Assembly (NCBI GenBank): GCA_021399435.1
Contig: JAJTUP010000125.1
Span: forward strand, 1 to 64,000
Direction: 5' to 3'
Source of the DNA: Diaporthe sp. PMI_573
Taxonomy: Eukaryota > Ascomycota > Sordariomycetes > Diaporthales > Diaporthaceae
Length of the DNA: 64,000 nucleotides
The position numbers and the translations under genes were made by a program. Shown here piece after piece: positions 1-10,522 of the stretch. How positions within the stretch are numbered: the stretch's first letter is position 1; every line of letters begins with the position of its first letter. The notes beneath the pieces were generated by a model that was not told the origin of the DNA, ran no database searches, and saw only the letters and a list, made by a program, of their open reading frames with translations.

Positions 1-74
1 GCTGCGGCTAAGATCGTGAGCACAGCGGTGGGTAAGTTTAGCCGTAGACCTGTTGATGAGGGGGATTCTCACCA

Positions 75-1061
75 TTGTGGCTATCACCAGAGCCAGCAAC
101 ACCAACACCACCTCTGCGATCACGATTGCGATCGAATCCGAAGCCCTCAAGTCGTGCCAGCAGCCCTATCGAGCCCGTTATGCCATCCAAGAAAAAGCCG
201 TCCCGGAAGGCTAAGCCAGCAGTCCAGCCCTCGCCGAAGAAGCCCTCGCCGAAGAAGCCCTCGCCGAAGAAGCCCTCGCCGAAGAAGCGGACTACTAAGA
301 TCACCGTGACGAAGATCGGGGCTAACGGGAAGAGAAGGGTAAAGATAGTATCCCCATCATCAGCCGCAGCCGCGGCTAGGGAAGAGGGTCTCGCGAACGA
401 GGCTGAAGTGCGCCCATCCCCAGTTCCAGCAGCAGTTATCGAGGTGGCAGGCTCCCAGTCGCCCCCAGAAGATCCGTTCTCAGAGGCTGACAAAGAGCCA
501 ATATATCCCCCATCATCACCTGTTGCCGATAGGTCTGAGTGGGAGGTCGTTCACGAGCCGTTGAAGGCATATATCAAACCTTTCTGTGCCCGATACGAAG
601 AACGCACGCGCGGTACCAAGAGGCTGTTTGATGAGGTTGATGAGGCTGGCGGGAGGAGCCAGCAAGCAGCGCGCGCAGTTAAGCCAGTTGGTGATAGCGG
701 CTATCAAGAGGCTCGAGATGTACAGCTTCGCGATCTTCCGTTTCGACCCTCGTCTCCTTTAGCTGCTGCAGGGCCATCATCACCGATATCCTCGCCCTCG
801 CCGTCACCGCGGCCATCCTCTGTATTATTGTGGGAGCCAGAGCCTTCCTCGCAATGCGAGCCACTCCGCCTCTCGCAGCTTCATGGGGACACGCTATCAG
901 ATCCGCAGCAGCTGTCTTCATCGTCGGCCTCGAGCGAGAGGGAAAGCAGTGGCGATATATCAGAGGCGATTGACCTGTTAGATAGGTCGTCAACAGCGTC
1001 AGCAGATTCGAGAACTGATGATCTAAAGCTTAGCTCAGAGGATTTTGAGGAGGAAGAGTAG
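75..1061 (+). CDS. Hypothetical Ser/Pro/Lys-rich low-complexity protein
   Basis: A 328-residue reading frame that I do not recognise. The N-terminal part is basic and Pro/Ser-rich and contains tandem SPKKP units encoded by a perfect 15-bp minisatellite. The middle is Ser/Pro-rich, and the C-terminus is acidic, ending in a Glu run. No globular domain, signal peptide or membrane segment is visible. Composition suggests a disordered, possibly nuclear protein. Stops lie close upstream in the same frame, so the ATG at 75 is either the start or follows an intron near 30-75 (a GTAAG lies there). The opposite strand is also open over part of the region because of the repeats, so this may be a chance frame. 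It lies about 0.5 kb from a transposon. Confidence 0.35.
   Translation: MWLSPEPATPTPPLRSRLRSNPKPSSRASSPIEPVMPSKKKPSRKAKPAVQPSPKKPSPKKPSPKKPSPKKRTTKITVTKIGANGKRRVKIVSPSSAAAAAREEGLANEAEVRPSPVPAAVIEVAGSQSPPEDPFSEADKEPIYPPSSPVADRSEWEVVHEPLKAYIKPFCARYEERTRGTKRLFDEVDEAGGRSQQAARAVKPVGDSGYQEARDVQLRDLPFRPSSPLAAAGPSSPISSPSPSPRPSSVLLWEPEPSSQCEPLRLSQLHGDTLSDPQQLSSSSASSERESSGDISEAIDLLDRSSTASADSRTDDLKLSSEDFEEEE
227..286. repeat. 15-bp minisatellite, four perfect copies
   Basis: The unit gccctcgccgaagaa occurs four times head to tail without a mismatch. In the + frame it encodes repeats of Pro-Ser-Pro-Lys-Lys. Copy number probably varies between strains. Confidence 0.95.
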
Positions 1062-1575
1062 CAGGGAGAAGGTGTTGGAAGTTTTGCAGGTTCCCCTCAA
1101 CTGCAGGGATGACAGGGCTGTAAAACAGGGCGATGAGGCCACCAAAGGTGGCCATGCATTGGGCTAAATTGTAGGCGAACACAGGGCACAACACAAGGCT
1201 AAACGCAAGGCAGATTAGTGCGGCAGAGCCGCACAAAGACGCCCTGCACATAGCTATATGATGAAGCTGCTTTTCATGTATTATTGAGAACAAGCAACAT
1301 ACATGCAACATCGCATTTTGGAAGAATTGACACATCTTCATCATTGCACCCAACAAACCTGTTTCCTGTGCTATCTCACAACAGAAGGTAGCGATAGCTG
1401 TATTTCGTGCCAAATTAATTAGCAGTCAGTATTTAAGCTCAAGACCGTTTGTTCTGTAACAAGATACGATTTCACGATATTATTCTAGCTGTAGCCTCTA
1501 TATAAACAGAGTTATCAACCCAAACAGCTGATCTTATGAACTACCTTCCTTCTGTTAGCACCTTATACAGTTCCT
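1062..1575. other. Gene-poor stretch beside the mariner element
   Basis: A minus-strand 127-residue open frame (1030-1413) rich in Cys, Leu and Ala overlaps here, but nothing supports it as a gene. The rest is AT-rich. I could not identify the terminal inverted repeat of the neighbouring transposon. Confidence 0.4.
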
Positions 1576-2628
1576 TCAACCGCAGCTTCCTTCGAAATTA
1601 ACCCTCGCAGCACAGAAATGCCCCCTGATTGCCTTCCTTCTAGCACTGACAGCCCACGCTGTGCCCTCTAGGAACGCCATAAACTCCTCACAAGAATTCG
1701 AGTCGCCATACTTCTCGCGGTACGTTTTCTTCAGCAAAGCTTTGAAGTCCTTGAAGAAGGCTTCTATAGGGTTCAGATCAGGAGAATATGGCGGCAGATA
1801 TATCAATAGAACGCCCGCTGCATCACAAAGATCCTTCAGCTGTTGGCAATGGTGCCACGAGGCGTTGTCTAGTATGAGGACTGATCGTGGGCCAGGGAAA
1901 CGAGTACATTTGGGCAGCACGCGATCACGAATCCACACCACGAACCCATCAAGACTAGATTGCCCTGGGTATACGAAGGCATCAAGCAGTCCGTCGATCG
2001 CGAGGGCAGGGAGGAGGTGATACCTCTGCCCTCGTTCTAGCCGAGATCTCATCTCTAGTGTTGAGCCCAACGGTGCCCAGCCATATCTTCGAGCGCCATC
2101 TCTTTTATCACAACCACTCTCGTCAAGGTACACCAGCTGGTCTGGTCTATATTGTTGGAGGTCTTCAATCCAGCTCTCGCGGAGGTCTTCATTGCGCTGG
2201 GCGGCAATCAGGCGCATCGTCTTGTTAGACCACCCGATGGCCTTGAGGTGGCGCGAAACGGTAGATCTCGAGATCTCGAGATCGTGTTCCCAGTATAGGA
2301 AATCGCAGATTTCTTGAAGGTCAGAGTCGGGCTTGTGGGTTAGGAACTCCTTGGTCCTCTGTTGCACAGCTGTTAGCTAACGTACGTATAAGCAGGGCAA
2401 CGAGAAATAACGAACCTCCTCGTGATACGGCTTCATCAGCTGTCTGCCAGCATACGATTGCTTCACCTCTAGGCTTCCTGTGATGGCCCATTTCTTCCGG
2501 TTGCGCTGGGCGCTGCGGCGAGAGCATCCGCTATATTCAGCGATAGCCTCGTTATCAACGCCGCCCTGCAGCAGCAGTTCCATCTTAGCCCGCTGCCAGT
2601 GCGAGAGATGTACACCATGAAGAGGCAT
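1576..2628 (-). mobile_element. Tc1/mariner-type DD34E transposase, one intron
   Basis: Transposase of the IS630-Tc1-mariner superfamily, which cuts and pastes DNA at TA sites. The model starts at the ATG ending at 2628. Exon 1 (2628-2416) carries the N-terminal helix-turn-helix (NEAIAEYSGCSRRSAQRN). A 57-bp intron (2415-2359, GTTCGT..CAACAG) joins in phase to exon 2, which carries a second HTH (ISRSTVSRHLKAIGW) and the catalytic core. The aspartates are in YLDESG and LILDNASWHH, and the glutamate is in SPDLNPIEAFF, with 34 residues between the second Asp and Glu. The predicted length is about 331 residues, full size for the family, and there is no in-frame stop. The element may therefore be recently active, although I could not find both terminal repeats. 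Confidence 0.85.
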
Positions 2629-2901
2629 AACGGGCACAACACCAGAATAACAAAGTTCACGATGATTTTGATGATCAAGAGGCTGACCGAGGGGGATCTG
2701 GTCAACACGGAATCACGCTTTTTTTTGCCTGTGGCCCGTGCCACCCGGATCCCTGCCGGTCGCGACTCACGGATTGCAACGGACAGCATATAGAGAGTAG
2801 TAAAAGATCAGCGTTGAAGGCGGTGAGAAGATAAGACTCGTTCCAGGAAAACATTATAGCGATCTCACCAAACTTCCAAAATTTTAGAGCAACTCTATAC
2901 A

Positions 2902-4847
2902 ATGGCCGCAAGCCAATCTCTGATGGCCGACTCGGTTGTGAATGCGTCCAGGGCTATACAATTCGCATACAAAGGTCGAAGCCTACTGAGCTATCCAAAT
3001 CTCGAGGCGCATAGTCCATCCTTCGACGCGAACGGGCAACAAGTCTGCCCCAATAACACAATTGCCACTTCGACCGACAGACCGCTGCCCGTTCCTTCTC
3101 CCATCTCGACCGCTGTCTCCACCAGCCTTTCAGAATGCGCAACCAAACATAACACGTCAGCAGTGAAGCCGGCATCAATGGCATCTCCGTCGACGCACAA
3201 CCTGGACAAACAGGTGGCTCAGCTTTGCCGGAGTAACAGTCCTCAGCATTCGCCTCCCACGACGTGGGCCACTCCCGCAACAAACACCATTGCGTCAGCA
3301 TCGAAGCAGGCGAAAAGCCACACAAATTTCCAAGAGCCGAGCCCAAGCACCGTCTTTCATGCGGCTCAGTCCGTGGCGGGATGTCTACCCCATGTTCAGA
3401 GCCGAAGCCACAATATTGATAACTGGGAGCAACGTCTTGTCGGCCCCGAAGTTCAACAGACCTCTGCTGTAAGCTCAATTCCACCCTTCAACTTCTGCTC
3501 ATCGACTGGCCCTCTTTATTCCCCTTTCTTTACGTCCGGCAGCGCTACCCAATCAATTAACCATCACGTCTCCTTCGTTTGCGTACATATAAGCTGAATG
3601 CAAACCAGCCGGATGCAAGTGTACATTATGCTGGCTCGGCCGCTACCAGGTGCCAGGTGCATAACGACATCACACCATCTGTCTCCGTTGCACAGTTCGA
3701 AGCATTCAACGCGATGACTGCTGCTGATATTGATGCGCTAGGCCCATTTTTGTTGTCGAAAGCTAGCAATGCCTTTCTCGACGCGGCGCTTGAGCGTCGC
3801 TTGAAGTCCATCAACTCCAAGCGCCTTGTCAATGCTCTCGCCAGAGCTGAGCGCCTTGGGTTTGAACCGAGCGACGCCTTTTCCGACGAGGATGAGCGGA
3901 CTGCTTGTGAAACAGCTGCTCACATAGCTCACCCGACTCGCCCGCAATCGACGGCTCAGCCAATTTCTCAGCCTGGTTTATTACGTGCATCGGCCTTGCA
4001 CTGCAAAGTCTGTTTCCGCAGATTTGGTGAGCTTTCTGTGCATGAATATCACATCAAAAAAAGGGTCTGTGTGCGCATGCCTGCTTCGCCTAGTAGTTTC
4101 AAGTTCTTTTGTGAGCACTGTGGCGAGGGTTTCACTACCGTCATGGAACACCAGTATCATAATACGAACAAGATCTGCTCAGGTTTCGGCGGTGTTATTG
4201 AGGCGGAATCGGTGCCGACTGCTTCTATGGCAATCGCGCCAAAGAACAACGGGTCTCCTCCCGTCAGGCCAACATCGTCGTCCATGCCGTCACTTAAGTC
4301 CACGCCAAAATCTGCATCAGTACGGACTGAAGTCCAGTCGTCCTATTCGGGAGAAAATTTTCGGTTAACAGCACCAGAACGTCCCGCAACCACAACTGTA
4401 AGCAGTTCGACTGATGAAATAGGAACAATATGGTCAAGTGTAAACCGTCTTGATGCTCCTCCTCTCCGGAGTTCAATCATGGCATCGGCGGGACCGATGA
4501 TCCTCGACGGTTTACGACGCGGAACTTTGCCCACGGGAGTTTCGCTGACCAGCGATAGGAGACAATATCCCGGCCTCCATGTAGCTCCCGACACCAAGAG
4601 AGCGGCATATTCTGGGACAATTGGCCCGTTCGATGGTACAAATCGTCAAGCTTTTAGTCGCCCTTCTATCGCCATTGAAGAACCTAAGGACGCTGTCGCA
4701 ATGAGGCGAGCGCGGAACAGGGTCGCTGTTCGCGAATCTCGAGCGCGCAAGGTGCGCGCATTCAAGGCGCTGGAGGAAAAGATCAGGGAATTAGAAGCTG
4801 ACCGCGACCAATGGAGGCAGGTAGTTGTTAGCGGTCAATTGCGGTGA
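2902..4847 (+). CDS. Putative transcription factor: two CCHC-type fingers plus C-terminal bZIP
   Basis: Two open frames join through a likely 74-bp intron (3583-3656, GTACAT..GCCAG, both sides in phase) to give about 623 residues. The first 230 residues are Ser/Thr/Pro-rich and disordered. The second exon has two similar zinc-finger-like units, each CxxC followed by a histidine and ending in HxxxxxC (CKVCFRRFGELSVHEYH and CEHCGEGFTTVMEHQYH). The last 50 residues form a bZIP basic region (MRRARNRVAVRESRARK) with only a short leucine-zipper heptad segment. Such a protein should bind DNA in the nucleus. Finger plus bZIP in one protein is uncommon. No stop or frameshift is seen apart from the intron. 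It lies between a mariner transposon and an accessory 14-3-3 gene. Known: each domain is DNA-binding. Inferred: regulator of accessory genes. Confidence 0.7.
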
Positions 4848-6267
4848 GAAATGGTCAAGGACCGCACCCACACCATAGTTACTGTGTTCAGGGCAAGCAG
4901 GATTCACAGGGTCTGTGAAGTCTGTTATGTGTTCAGGTTAGCCAATCGTATCCATATACTCTCTTTTATATCGGCAGAGTGTGAAATGTAAGAGGGAAGA
5001 GAAGGAGGATAACTTTACTCCAACCCTGGGACAGGTTTTGAAGAAGCTCTTGCACAGCGAAGGTGCTACGAAGTGGGAGATTGCGCCGGACGATGCTGCC
5101 GAGTGCGTTGTGCGGCTCCTTTCTACCGGCTGAATAGGATATATATCAGAATTACAAGCCTCGGCAGGGATTTTCGTCATCAAAAACAGTAGGATTTCGG
5201 ATGTAAAGTATCATCTGAGCCGGAAGAATAAACAGCCGTCTTCATAATATTGCTAACGATGCTGGGCCACGTTCGAAGGTAAAGCTCATAAATATGCGCG
5301 TCTCAGTGATGAGTCCGGTCAGAGATGCAAATATAAGGACACGAAAAACGAGAATTTGGTACATTAGTCCCAGCCTCTTCCCTTTCCACTCTCACCATCT
5401 GGATCCGTTCTATGCGGAATGCTGGGCATTGGGTCTGCTTGTGGAAAGAAGTATGGATGACAAACTGGCAGTTCGCTGCCATGGCTACGCGTTTGTGCCG
5501 GAAGCACTGGAGCGCCGTATCCACCGACAATTTGGTATCAAAAGATTGGAATCGTCACGAGGAAGATGAAGGTCAGCCGTTGCGGGCAATTCTCAAACAC
5601 TATATGGTTTACAATTTAGTCCGCGGCCGGAGAAAGCGTTCAGAGATGAAAGACAACATCATCAACTGAAATGAATTGGGGATTTATGACATGGACATTC
5701 GAGAGGATAACTACTGCAGTGGCCGACTCTTTGACTTTAGCCTTGCCATTACTTCACCTCATATAAGCCTATCTCTAAGAGTACGACCAAAGACAAATAT
5801 AGAAGGGGATATAAGATAGGATCTCGACGCATTCCAGGAATTTGAGGCAAGAGAGAGGAAAAGAAGAAGGAATGAAGAGGCGTCTGAGCGGGCTCGGGGT
5901 CTGAGGAGAGAACTACGCCAGCGCGACGGGTCCTGTGGATCACCAGACAGAAACAGATGAGCATAAAGGGCCTGGGCGTGGCTGACAACCCCTTTTTGGC
6001 GCCCACTGCGCCAGCAGTGGGCGCACTCGAGCGAGCGGCTCACGGGTATTCTATTCAAACAGTAATCACACGTGCTACAAATTTGACCAATCAGAATAGG
6101 GCTGATGCCTCCTGATTATCTAACCTACCTAGGACTGCTTGACTTGCCACTTAGGTAAAGAGCGCTTCAAAACAACCAAAAACAAAGAAACTCAGGGACC
6201 CTGCTTCGTCTTCAACGCTACAATTCTGCTAACTCTATATCAGTACAATCGCAATAGATCCAGCGAG
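4848..6267. other. Intergenic region, no supported gene
   Basis: Several short open frames occur on both strands (for example 5294-5569, 5412-5669, 5749-6058) with no recognisable motif and no consistent exon structure. The last 130 bp before 6268 should contain the 14-3-3 promoter and 5' leader. Confidence 0.4.
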
Positions 6268-7389
6268 ATGAATGAGGTATGTGATAAATTCCAACCCCGA
6301 CTAAATCTTTGCTCTTCAAGCCACCTATTTGTCCAGCATTGCCTTTCTGCCCACTGCGACCGTGATAACTTTCCTGAATCATTCCTGGCGTGACATCTAG
6401 GTCTTTAGGTTGCTAATCATTGTCCGCCAATCTATAGCGCGAGAGGTACGATTGTCTGATGAACACAACTGTCGCCTAGATCCCCACCACTCATTTCTAA
6501 TACATCGTTAACAGCAAGACTTTTGTCGCCCGACTTTGCGATCAGGCCGGGCGTTACAATGATATGGTCTCCTGCATGAATGATATTGCTCGTCTCAGCG
6601 GTGAGCTAAACAGCGACGAGCGGGAGCTGTTTTCTGTTGCCACCAAGAACGCAGTTGGTACTCTACGTGCCTCTTGGCGCATGATCTCTTCCATGCAGCA
6701 GAAGGAGGAGTCCAGTGGCCCCCAGAGTCGCGGTTCCACTGCTAGGGATTACCGTTACAAGATCGAGCTGGAGCTCGAGAGGTTCTGCCAGGATGTCCTT
6801 GATATTTTGGATAACCTTCTTATCCCTAACGCCACCTCTGGCGAGTTTGAGGTCTTTTACTGCAGGATGTTAGTCTGCCTTCTTCGAAGTCTTTTCAGAG
6901 CAGTCAGTTATACGTTTCGGTTGACTTTCCGTATAAATAGGAAGGGCGACTACCACCGTTATCTTGCTGAGATCGCCTCGGGTGAGAAGCGCAGCAGCGC
7001 CATTGCTGCTGCCGATGAGGCCTACAAGGTGGGAGCGTGCACATCACTGATTCATATGGACAGTCCACTCACCATCGAATTTCCAGAATGCAACCGATGT
7101 TGCACAGGTCGAGCTGAAACCCACTCACTCTACCCGCCTGGGACTGGCACTCAACTTCTCTGTATTCCAATACGAAATTCAGAACACCCCGGACCCTGCG
7201 TGCCACCTCGCTAAGCAGGCTATCCACGATGCCATGGTCAACCTCGATCATCTTTCCGAGGAATCCTACCGGAACACCACTCTTATCTTACAGCTTCTCC
7301 GGGACAACCTTGATCTGTGGGCCTCGTCCGATACTGGCGATGGCGAGGCTGAGGCAGCAGGTATTTGTGAAGGCGCCAAAGAAAGATAG
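6268..7389 (+). CDS. 14-3-3 protein, five exons, divergent paralogue
   Basis: A complete 14-3-3 phosphoserine/threonine-binding adaptor of about 253 residues. Exons are 6268-6276, 6438-6445, 6515-6868, 6941-7028 and 7087-7389. All junctions keep frame, and introns are 161, 69, 72 and 58 bp with good GT..AG ends. The N-terminus assembled over the 8-nt second exon reads [20 protein letters not shown], which matches the family N-terminus. Phosphopeptide-pocket residues are visible: Lys in ATKNAVG, Arg in TLRASWR (the preceding family Arg is Leu), RY in [14 protein letters not shown], and Asn in LALNFSVF. The hallmark [20 protein letters not shown] is present. The C-tail is short and variable. 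Substitutions such as FYCRM and SSMQQ make it more divergent than expected for a housekeeping copy, so I infer an extra copy in an accessory region. It should act in the cytosol and nucleus as a dimer. Confidence 0.92.
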
Positions 7390-8619
7390 CATTGGACAGC
7401 AGTGTCTCAATACTGCTGGGTCACGACAAGGAAAGAGTCGCAGTCGGCGGGGCGGTCTAATAGGCATATATAAAACATTGGTGACGCAGAAGAAACGCAT
7501 CAAGGACAAAAGGGAGCAGGGCAACAGATCCCTTGCCATAACCTCGATCAAGCCTTTTAGCCGTTGTCTCGGTCTCTTCGTGACCCCCAAAGTCCTCGAA
7601 TCGCGTGCAGCATGCTCAGACGTTCACCTGTAAGGTATTTTCTGCTGCAGAAAACTCCCCGTTTTTGTCTTTTAAGATATGTAATAAAAGAAATATTGCA
7701 CGTACACAATCTGCTTCGAGAGAAATGACGAACTCAGCCGGGCCTGGCTACCGGACACATTTCACACTGCCCAACGATCAGACCTCTTCATCGCATCGAT
7801 ATCAAACGCCCCAAACTCTTCGATAACCCCGTCTAGGAACCTCTCCCACCGATCATTGCACACCCGCCGCACGTCCTGCTGCTCGACGCGTGACTGGCCT
7901 CTCCGGGGCCTCCTCTGGACTGAGAGGCTATTCCCGTCCGACTGGTTTTCCAGTGACAATGTTGAGGATGATGAAAGGGGCTTTGAACTTGACATACTCT
8001 TTATTTAGATTGAAGCAGTATTGGTGATTCTGCAAGCGGAAACGTGGTAATTTGAATGACATGTCATCAAAAATCAGCCTTTTAACACAGATTGCACAAC
8101 AACCAGACCTCCAAATTTAACACGAAAAGAAGCAATACATAGCTTGAAATGCCCTCTTTCTTTTGGTAATGGGCTCAATTGAATTAGATCAATATTCGTT
8201 TAGGAATGTCTAATATGATGGTCAAATGACAATGTGTATACAATTTGAGTGTGTGTATCCCGCCATTTGCAACCGCTCTCGTATCAATACAAGCGCCCCG
8301 TTACCTACTTATGTGAGTGCAAACTCGAGCACCAATACCAAGGCGTCCAAGCTGGTGTCAGACGGCATGTTGACCTCCAACGAGCAAGGCCACCACGAGC
8401 CAATCTACAAGCAACAAGAAACATTTCAGGAGTCCAGTCCCTACCAGCCCACCCGAGCGCACTCAGTGCAAAGCGTCGGCAGCGGAGCAAATTGCTCCAT
8501 GGAAGACCTCGCCAATGTTTCGTCGGCGAGCGGCAGCATGCCACAGGCACCGGACCAGTCCATGTCCGACTCTAAAACGGCCTCGCCACTATTGACCGCT
8601 GCCTCGTTGGTCCCGGAGT
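7390..8619. other. Region with small open frames only
   Basis: A minus-strand 77-residue frame (7762-7995) with a Ser-rich start and RWERFLDGVIEEFG, and a plus-strand 136-residue Ser-rich frame (8226-8636), are the only notable frames. I cannot assign either. The second runs into the helicase remnant in another frame and may be degenerate helicase-flanking sequence. Confidence 0.3.
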
Positions 8620-9132
8620 CAAACGCTGAAAACTGACAACGGTCGTGCCCAGGAAAGCTCCATGCATCGCATCATCATGGCTTCTGATGCAATGGGAATG
8701 GGTATTAATAACCCAGATATCAAGCAGGTAGTGCAGTGGAAACAACCCTCTACATTGTGTGCATTGTGGCAGCGAGCGGGTCGAGCTGCGAGAGACAGTA
8801 GCATGACAGGAAATTTCATCTGGTTCGTGGAATCCTGGTGCTTTATATCTCCTGGGACTAACTCCCAAGGAGCTTCACGGTTGAATAACTCGGCACGTCA
8901 ACCACTACCTAGAGAACTGGCTGATGTGATCAACAGCGGGTTGTGCATTCGAAGAAGCATCCCAGAGTTCTTTGGAGAAGATGCTGCTGCCTATTCGCAC
9001 CCCTCTGGCCCACAGTCCTGTTGCTCTCTCTGTCGAGGAGATCAATCTGAGTTACGGATTAGCCATACGGTGAAGCGTTCCATGAAGAGCCTGGTATCAC
9101 AGAAGCACAACCCCAATATTGACGTGGATTGA
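8620..9132 (+). pseudogene. RecQ-like helicase C-terminal fragment
   Basis: The reading frame encodes the end of a superfamily 2 helicase. Motif V is ASDAMGMGINNPDI and motif VI is QRAGRAARD. A Cys-bearing tail (CCSLC) resembles the end of the RecQ zinc region. Walker A, the DEAH box and the first RecA lobe are absent upstream, so it cannot be an active helicase. In fungi many RecQ-like fragments derive from helicase genes of mobile elements or chromosome ends; which applies here cannot be told from the sequence. The 5' end is degenerate: another frame is open immediately upstream. Confidence 0.75.
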
Positions 9133-9537
9133 TGGATTCCCTACCCTGGCTTGCCCGTACTAAGTGCTTAAACTCGTCACCAAAAACATGGTCAGCGACT
9201 GTTTTTTTTGGTGTTTTCGACTACCCATCGCTTGGGTTGAGTTGTGTGGCGCCTGGGAGACCCAAGGTGCAGGCAGCGCTGGGGAGCCTGGTCGTGCTGT
9301 TGGTGTTTGAATCTTGATATCCAGCTTCGAAAGTACAGCTTCTCGGTCGAATGGAAGAAAGGGTGGAAGCTGAAGCCTTGTCAATAAGATCCCCAAAACG
9401 CCTCAGAGGCCTCCACGGAAGCCTAGATGTTATTAGTTGGAAATTCATTAAGAATTAGAAAGGTATAAGACGGTCCGTCGTCTCCATCTCACTCACTGAT
9501 TTGACCTCATTCACTTCCATCTTCCGCGTGGCCCCCA
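9133..9537. other. Short intergenic stretch
   Basis: No supported gene. It contains a T-run near 9201-9208 and short open frames on both strands without motifs. Confidence 0.4.
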
Positions 9538-10073
9538 GGAAGTAACACTGTGTCGGCTGACCGTTTTGTCATCAATTGCCAACGAAAAAGTCAGACCACT
9601 ATCGTATTGACAGCCTGCTATGACATGCGGGTATCGCAAGACCGAGAAGCTATGTGTACCTGGCAGGTGCCCGTCGATGACAATCTCGACATGTTCCAAG
9701 CCATTATCAACGAAGACACTCAAGGTATTTAACTAACAGCCCTAGTATCCTGTGTATACTAACCTCTATATTAGAACCTTGCTGGCTATTGCGCGTGATT
9801 GAAATTGACAGCGATGGAAAACCTTTATTCTGTTTTGGTGCTAGTGTACTGGCCTGGTCAGACACACTGCCCCCTGAACCCAGCAACCCAAGTTATGACT
9901 TCATAGTAAATGAGGGAATAAAATGGAAGTTTCCACCTGAGTGGGATGTGAGCCACATAGTGGACTTCAAAGAGCTAGAGCTTGGGTGGCAGATCGAGGT
10001 CGCCCTATATGCTCACCTGAATTTGGAGCAGCTGGGCGATTTCGTAGCCCAACGAGAAGGAGTGCAGGCCTGA
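9538..10073 (+). CDS. Spliced hypothetical protein, 5' end uncertain
   Basis: A classical intron at 9725-9774 (GTATTTAAC..ATATTAG, with a TACTAAC branch site) joins two open frames in phase (codon G|AA). The product is at least 157 residues and ends with DFVAQREGVQA. The frame is open upstream to a stop at 9502 and has no ATG near the beginning, so a further upstream exon is likely. The protein is acidic with many Trp (WLLRVIEIDSDGKPLF, WKFPPEWDVSHIVDF) and has no membrane segment. I do not recognise the family. The clean splice signals and in-phase join argue for a real gene or recent remnant. Its nearest neighbours are a helicase fragment and a hAT transposon. Confidence 0.55.
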
Positions 10074-10522
10074 GTGGGAAACCCTGCCCAGAAGCAATGT
10101 AGAAACGAACGCCCGCGGGGTCGTGGGAGGGAGATCAGAGCGGAGAAGAGCCAAAAAAATAAGGAGGCGGCTCAACCAAATACTTAAGGCTGCGTCATTG
10201 TACACTATTTTTCAATGCAATCCCTATGTTTAAGACAGGGTAGACCGAAACGAGTGTCCGCCAATGGGTGTTTATAAAAGAAAGACTAAGCCTTGACCTA
10301 ATGCGCCAACTGTGGTTGACAAGGAACTCAATAATTCTGTCAGGGTGGAGGGTCGCGAGTAGAGTGAACAGGTACACGCAGCGTAGACGCAGAGGATTCA
10401 GTGTTTCCCTCGTTTTTTCGTGTGACGGTTTCGAGTCCGGCCCTCACGCTCGACTGTACATTGCCCGTGCTCAGCGAACTGATTGAGGAATTGATAGAAG
10501 TAAGACCAAGTCGAAGCGGTGG

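Noticed and set aside
38..493. Minus-strand 151-residue frame with FGEG repeats
   Set aside because: It is the mirror of the SPKKP minisatellite on the other strand; the repeat keeps both strands open.
1030..1413. Minus-strand 127-residue hydrophobic frame
   Set aside because: No motif, no splice pattern and no clear start context; membrane-like composition alone is not enough.
3583..3608. A 26-bp intron joining the two transcription-factor frames
   Set aside because: It keeps frame but is too short for fungal splicing; the 74-bp alternative ending at 3656 also keeps frame.
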